From NCBI GenBank assembly GCA_004154925.1, contig QJNS01000149.1, positions 124,001 through 188,000 on the forward strand: DNA of 64,000 nt. Direction: 5' to 3'. A program made the translations under genes and the position numbers. The notes beneath the pieces were generated by a model. It was not told where the DNA came from. It did no database searches and was given only the letters and a program-made list of their open reading frames with translations. Below, piece after piece: positions 62,247-64,000 of the stretch; the first letter of the stretch is position 1; every line of letters starts with the position of its first letter. This DNA is from Monosporascus cannonballus (Eukaryota > Ascomycota > Sordariomycetes > Xylariales).

Positions 62247-62735
62247 TATAACGGCTATATAGTTTAACCAATTATTAAACCTTAGTTGTACGAATTTATA
62301 TTAATAAGAATATCGTAAAATTTTATAATAATAAAATAACTTAATTATATTTTTAATATTAAAAAAATAAAAAAATATTATAAATAATTAATGTTAATAA
62401 ATATTATAAATTAAAATTATTTAAATTATAAAAATAATAAAGGTTTTATACTTAATTTTTTTATTTTATCGAGCCTGGCTTTACGGGCTTTACGATCGAT
62501 CCTGTCGAACCTGGCTTTATGGGCTTCATAATCGATCCTGTCGAACCTGGCTTTATGGGCTTCATAATCGATCCTGTCGAACCTGGCTCTATGGGCTTTA
62601 CGATCGATCCTATCGAGCCTGGCTCTATGAACTTTACGATCGATCCTGTCGAGCCATTACGTAACTTGACCCACATGGCTTAGTCATTTCTTGTTGCGAC
62701 CGTTTCCCGAGGCCGCAGCCTGTCAGGTCATAACA
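62247..62735 (-). repeat. element D 5' LTR
   Basis: 489 bp, with five 36-bp units (62466-62655) against three in the other LTR; the 71-bp length difference is two units. The right third is little mutated. Confidence 0.85.
62466..62655. repeat. 36-bp tandem repeat, five units
   Basis: Unit GATCGATCCTGTCGAACC plus TGGCTTTATGGGCTTTAC. Because 36 is a multiple of three, it leaves a repetitive open frame on the minus strand (GSTGSIVKPIKP repeated), which is not a gene. Confidence 0.85.
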
Positions 62736-62740
62736 TGCGG
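62736..62740. repeat. target site duplication TGCGG, right of element D
   Basis: See 55947-55951. Confidence 0.75.
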
Positions 62741-63064
62741 CATATAAATATACATAACTACTGGCTATAACAAACCGCAAAAAAGAACTTAATTAAAATA
62801 AACTATATACTTACGGGCAACATATTAACTAACGGTTTAACAAAACCCTATTACGCGAACCCTTTAAGCACTTTAAAAAACAGCTAAAACTAATAGATAT
62901 TATGGAAACCTTCAATTAACGAAGGGACGCCTTGCGAAAAATTTCAAAAAAGGAATTAGCTAATCAAAAAAATTCAATCGCCGGCGGAAAAATAAAATGG
63001 ACAATTATGGCTCTAAGAGTTATAATAATTAACACCGTGAATACTTTAAGGTGTTAAGGGGGTA
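62741..63064 (+). pseudogene. element F RNase H, end part
   Basis: Continues the copia polyprotein: INIHNYWL-stop-QTAKKN, then INYILTGNILTNGLTKPYYA and LSTLKNS. This matches the copia ending DIRxHWLRQ...I-x-Y-x-x-T-x-x-x-x-A-D-x-L-T-K-P-L. The short polypurine tract AAGGGGGTA lies before the LTR. Confidence 0.75.
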
Positions 63065-63224
63065 TGTTAACTAGCAAGGGGTGCTTTAACACCCCATATA
63101 CGGAAAATTCCCTCTGATCGGAACATATATATTCCGGGACTAGATCACAAAGTGCAGTGCGCGTTTTAGAGCACTTGCAACTAGTTATCAATACACACAT
63201 AACTGATGTCCCTTATATCTGACA
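63065..63224 (+). repeat. element F 3' LTR
   Basis: 160 bp, TGTTAACTAGC...TGACA. The two palindromes of the other LTR are present but each carries a few transitions. Confidence 0.85.
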
Positions 63225-63560
63225 GATACCTAAGTCCGAGACGATAAATTTATTACCAGTGCCGCCATCCCAGCTTTTTCGCCTTTTATTGTCCAAAGGG
63301 CGTATTTATATAATCTCGACAGCTTCTTTCCCAGTAACTGTTATTATTATAACCGAATGCCGATCGTATTAAATTATAATTTCTTAAAAAAATTATACGA
63401 ATACCGTTATGCTACTTGTAATACATCCCGTTCTGGAAAACGTTTATCGTACAGTCGTATTTGGTAATCTGCGCAGTAAAATCCTTGTTTCTGTCGGCCG
63501 GGGCAAGCAGCCAGGGCAGCGAAATAAGCAGGGAGCCAAAAGTCCTTGAGGTTTTCTCAC
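63225..63560. other. transition to GC-balanced DNA
   Basis: No retrotransposon motif is seen after the F LTR. Composition becomes normal from about 63.46 kb. A 60-codon plus frame at 63461-63643 has no family resemblance. Confidence 0.5.
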
Positions 63561-63561
63561 C

Positions 63562-63864
63562 ATGGTCACGGCCATTGGAATCGCCCAGGCTCTGTCGCGG
63601 ATCCCGAGACCAATCCTCCTGCCGGCGGCTACTTTCTCACTAGCATGTGCTGGATGCATTATGCGGGACATGACTGCTGAATTCGTCTCATGGGTTTTCA
63701 GTGGTCCGGAACGCAACAGCCGGATTATCGCTTTGCTTACACTGATAATCAACTGGAAGAATGTGCCGTTAGCATGGACCGTAATCACCCCCCTCCCCCG
63801 GGTCATAAATCAAAAATCAAAAATCAAAAATCAAAAGGTGGAAGGAAGAAGCTTGTTAGGATGA
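63562..63864 (+). CDS. possible N-terminal exon of a thioesterase-like membrane protein
   Basis: An ATG at 63562 opens 100 codons. A central part, SRIIALLTLIINWKNVPLAW (about 63715-63771), has a hydrophobic helix followed by NWKNVPLAW. From memory, this resembles the start of fungal hotdog-fold thioesterase-like proteins (THEM6 type), which have a short N-terminal membrane helix followed by NWKNLPxxWHxR. After AW the sequence becomes Pro-rich and enters a simple repeat, so either an intron begins near 63779 (GTAATC) or the gene is truncated. The window ends before this can be decided. Treat as a hint. Confidence 0.3.
   Translation: MVTAIGIAQALSRIPRPILLPAATFSLACAGCIMRDMTAEFVSWVFSGPERNSRIIALLTLIINWKNVPLAWTVITPLPRVINQKSKIKNQKVEGRSLLG
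63806..63836. repeat. 7-bp simple repeat (AAAAATC), four units
   Basis: Perfect AAAAATC repeats following a C-rich run at 63788-63799. Confidence 0.8.
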
Positions 63865-64000
63865 TCGAGTCAGGTCGTTTTCTTGGCAATCCTGCTCACA
63901 GAACGATAATTACGAAAGATTGAAGAGTCGACGCGCTATGACACGATATAACGCGAAAATTCGCGTACCGACCGATGAATAGGGGTAGTCAGAGAGGATC

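Larger units (their letters stand above)
55952..62735 (-). mobile_element. element D: chromodomain Ty3/gypsy retrotransposon inside element F
   Basis: 6,784 bp, close in size to C. LTRs of 418 bp (left) and 489 bp (right) start TATAACGGCTAT (for TGTAACGGCTAT) and end ATAACA/ATAATA. The TGCGA/TGCGG duplication lies inside F's RNase H. Coding is on the minus strand; the RT-to-chromodomain part aligns with C. It is the youngest insertion in this nest by position, although it too is saturated with RIP-type changes. Confidence 0.88.
50933..63224 (+). mobile_element. element F: Ty1/copia retrotransposon, split by element D
   Basis: 163-bp and 160-bp LTRs at 50933-51095 and 63065-63224 start TG and end (TGA)CA/(TAA)TA. 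Without D, F is about 5.5 kb. Plus-strand order is gag, integrase, RT, RNase H, which is the copia order. A G-rich tract (AAGGGGGTA) precedes the right LTR, as a polypurine tract should. Flanks GAACC (left) and GATAC (right) do not match well, so the target duplication is unproven. Confidence 0.85.

Noticed and set aside
62461..62676. Open minus-strand frame with a repeated 12-residue unit (GSTGSIVKPIKP)
   Set aside because: It is produced by the 36-bp tandem repeat in the element D LTR; the unit is a multiple of three, so no stop arises. No gene context.

Overview
The window looks like a piece of a filamentous ascomycete (Pezizomycotina) genome. The reasons are a Zn2Cys6 transcription factor gene with short GT-AG introns, an MFS multidrug-type transporter relic, chromodomain Ty3/gypsy and Ty1/copia retrotransposons, and an abrupt split into GC-balanced and extremely AT-rich blocks. 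The AT-rich blocks carry the mark of repeat-induced point mutation (RIP): coding frames are still traceable, stops sit where Gln or Trp codons are expected, TpA is abundant, and CpG is largely retained. No database search was run; family assignments rest on motifs read by eye.

Layout. 1 to about 4.95 kb is RIP-degraded DNA with two weak coding relics. 4.95-6.09 kb holds small structured repeats: a hairpin, two palindromic MITE-like copies in opposite orientation, and a tandem duplication. About 6.09-12.77 kb is the only real gene island: a broken drug/toxin-efflux MFS pseudogene on the minus strand (8259 to 6494) and, divergently transcribed, an apparently intact five-exon Zn2Cys6 regulator (9598-12424, 841 residues). 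The pair resembles a regulator/exporter module whose exporter has died. The far right end (about 63.46-64.0 kb) returns to normal base composition and may hold the beginning of another gene.

The remaining roughly 50 kb is two nests of retrotransposons. Nest 1: an old minus-strand Ty3/gypsy element A (LTR-like repeats near 15.19-15.44 and 41.06-41.31 kb) was hit by gypsy element B (22048-29861, 195-bp LTRs, perfect 5-bp target duplication GCTTT) and gypsy element C (32917-39673, target duplication TTCAG). Nest 2: plus-strand gypsy element E (starts 45122) is cut in its chromodomain by copia element F (50933-63224), which is itself split inside RNase H by gypsy element D (55952-62735, target duplication TGCGA/TGCGG). 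C, D and E belong to one chromodomain gypsy group with 36-bp tandem repeats in the LTRs; C and D also share an antisense coiled-coil reading frame next to the 3' LTR. Apart from the regulator, no gene here looks able to make a full protein.
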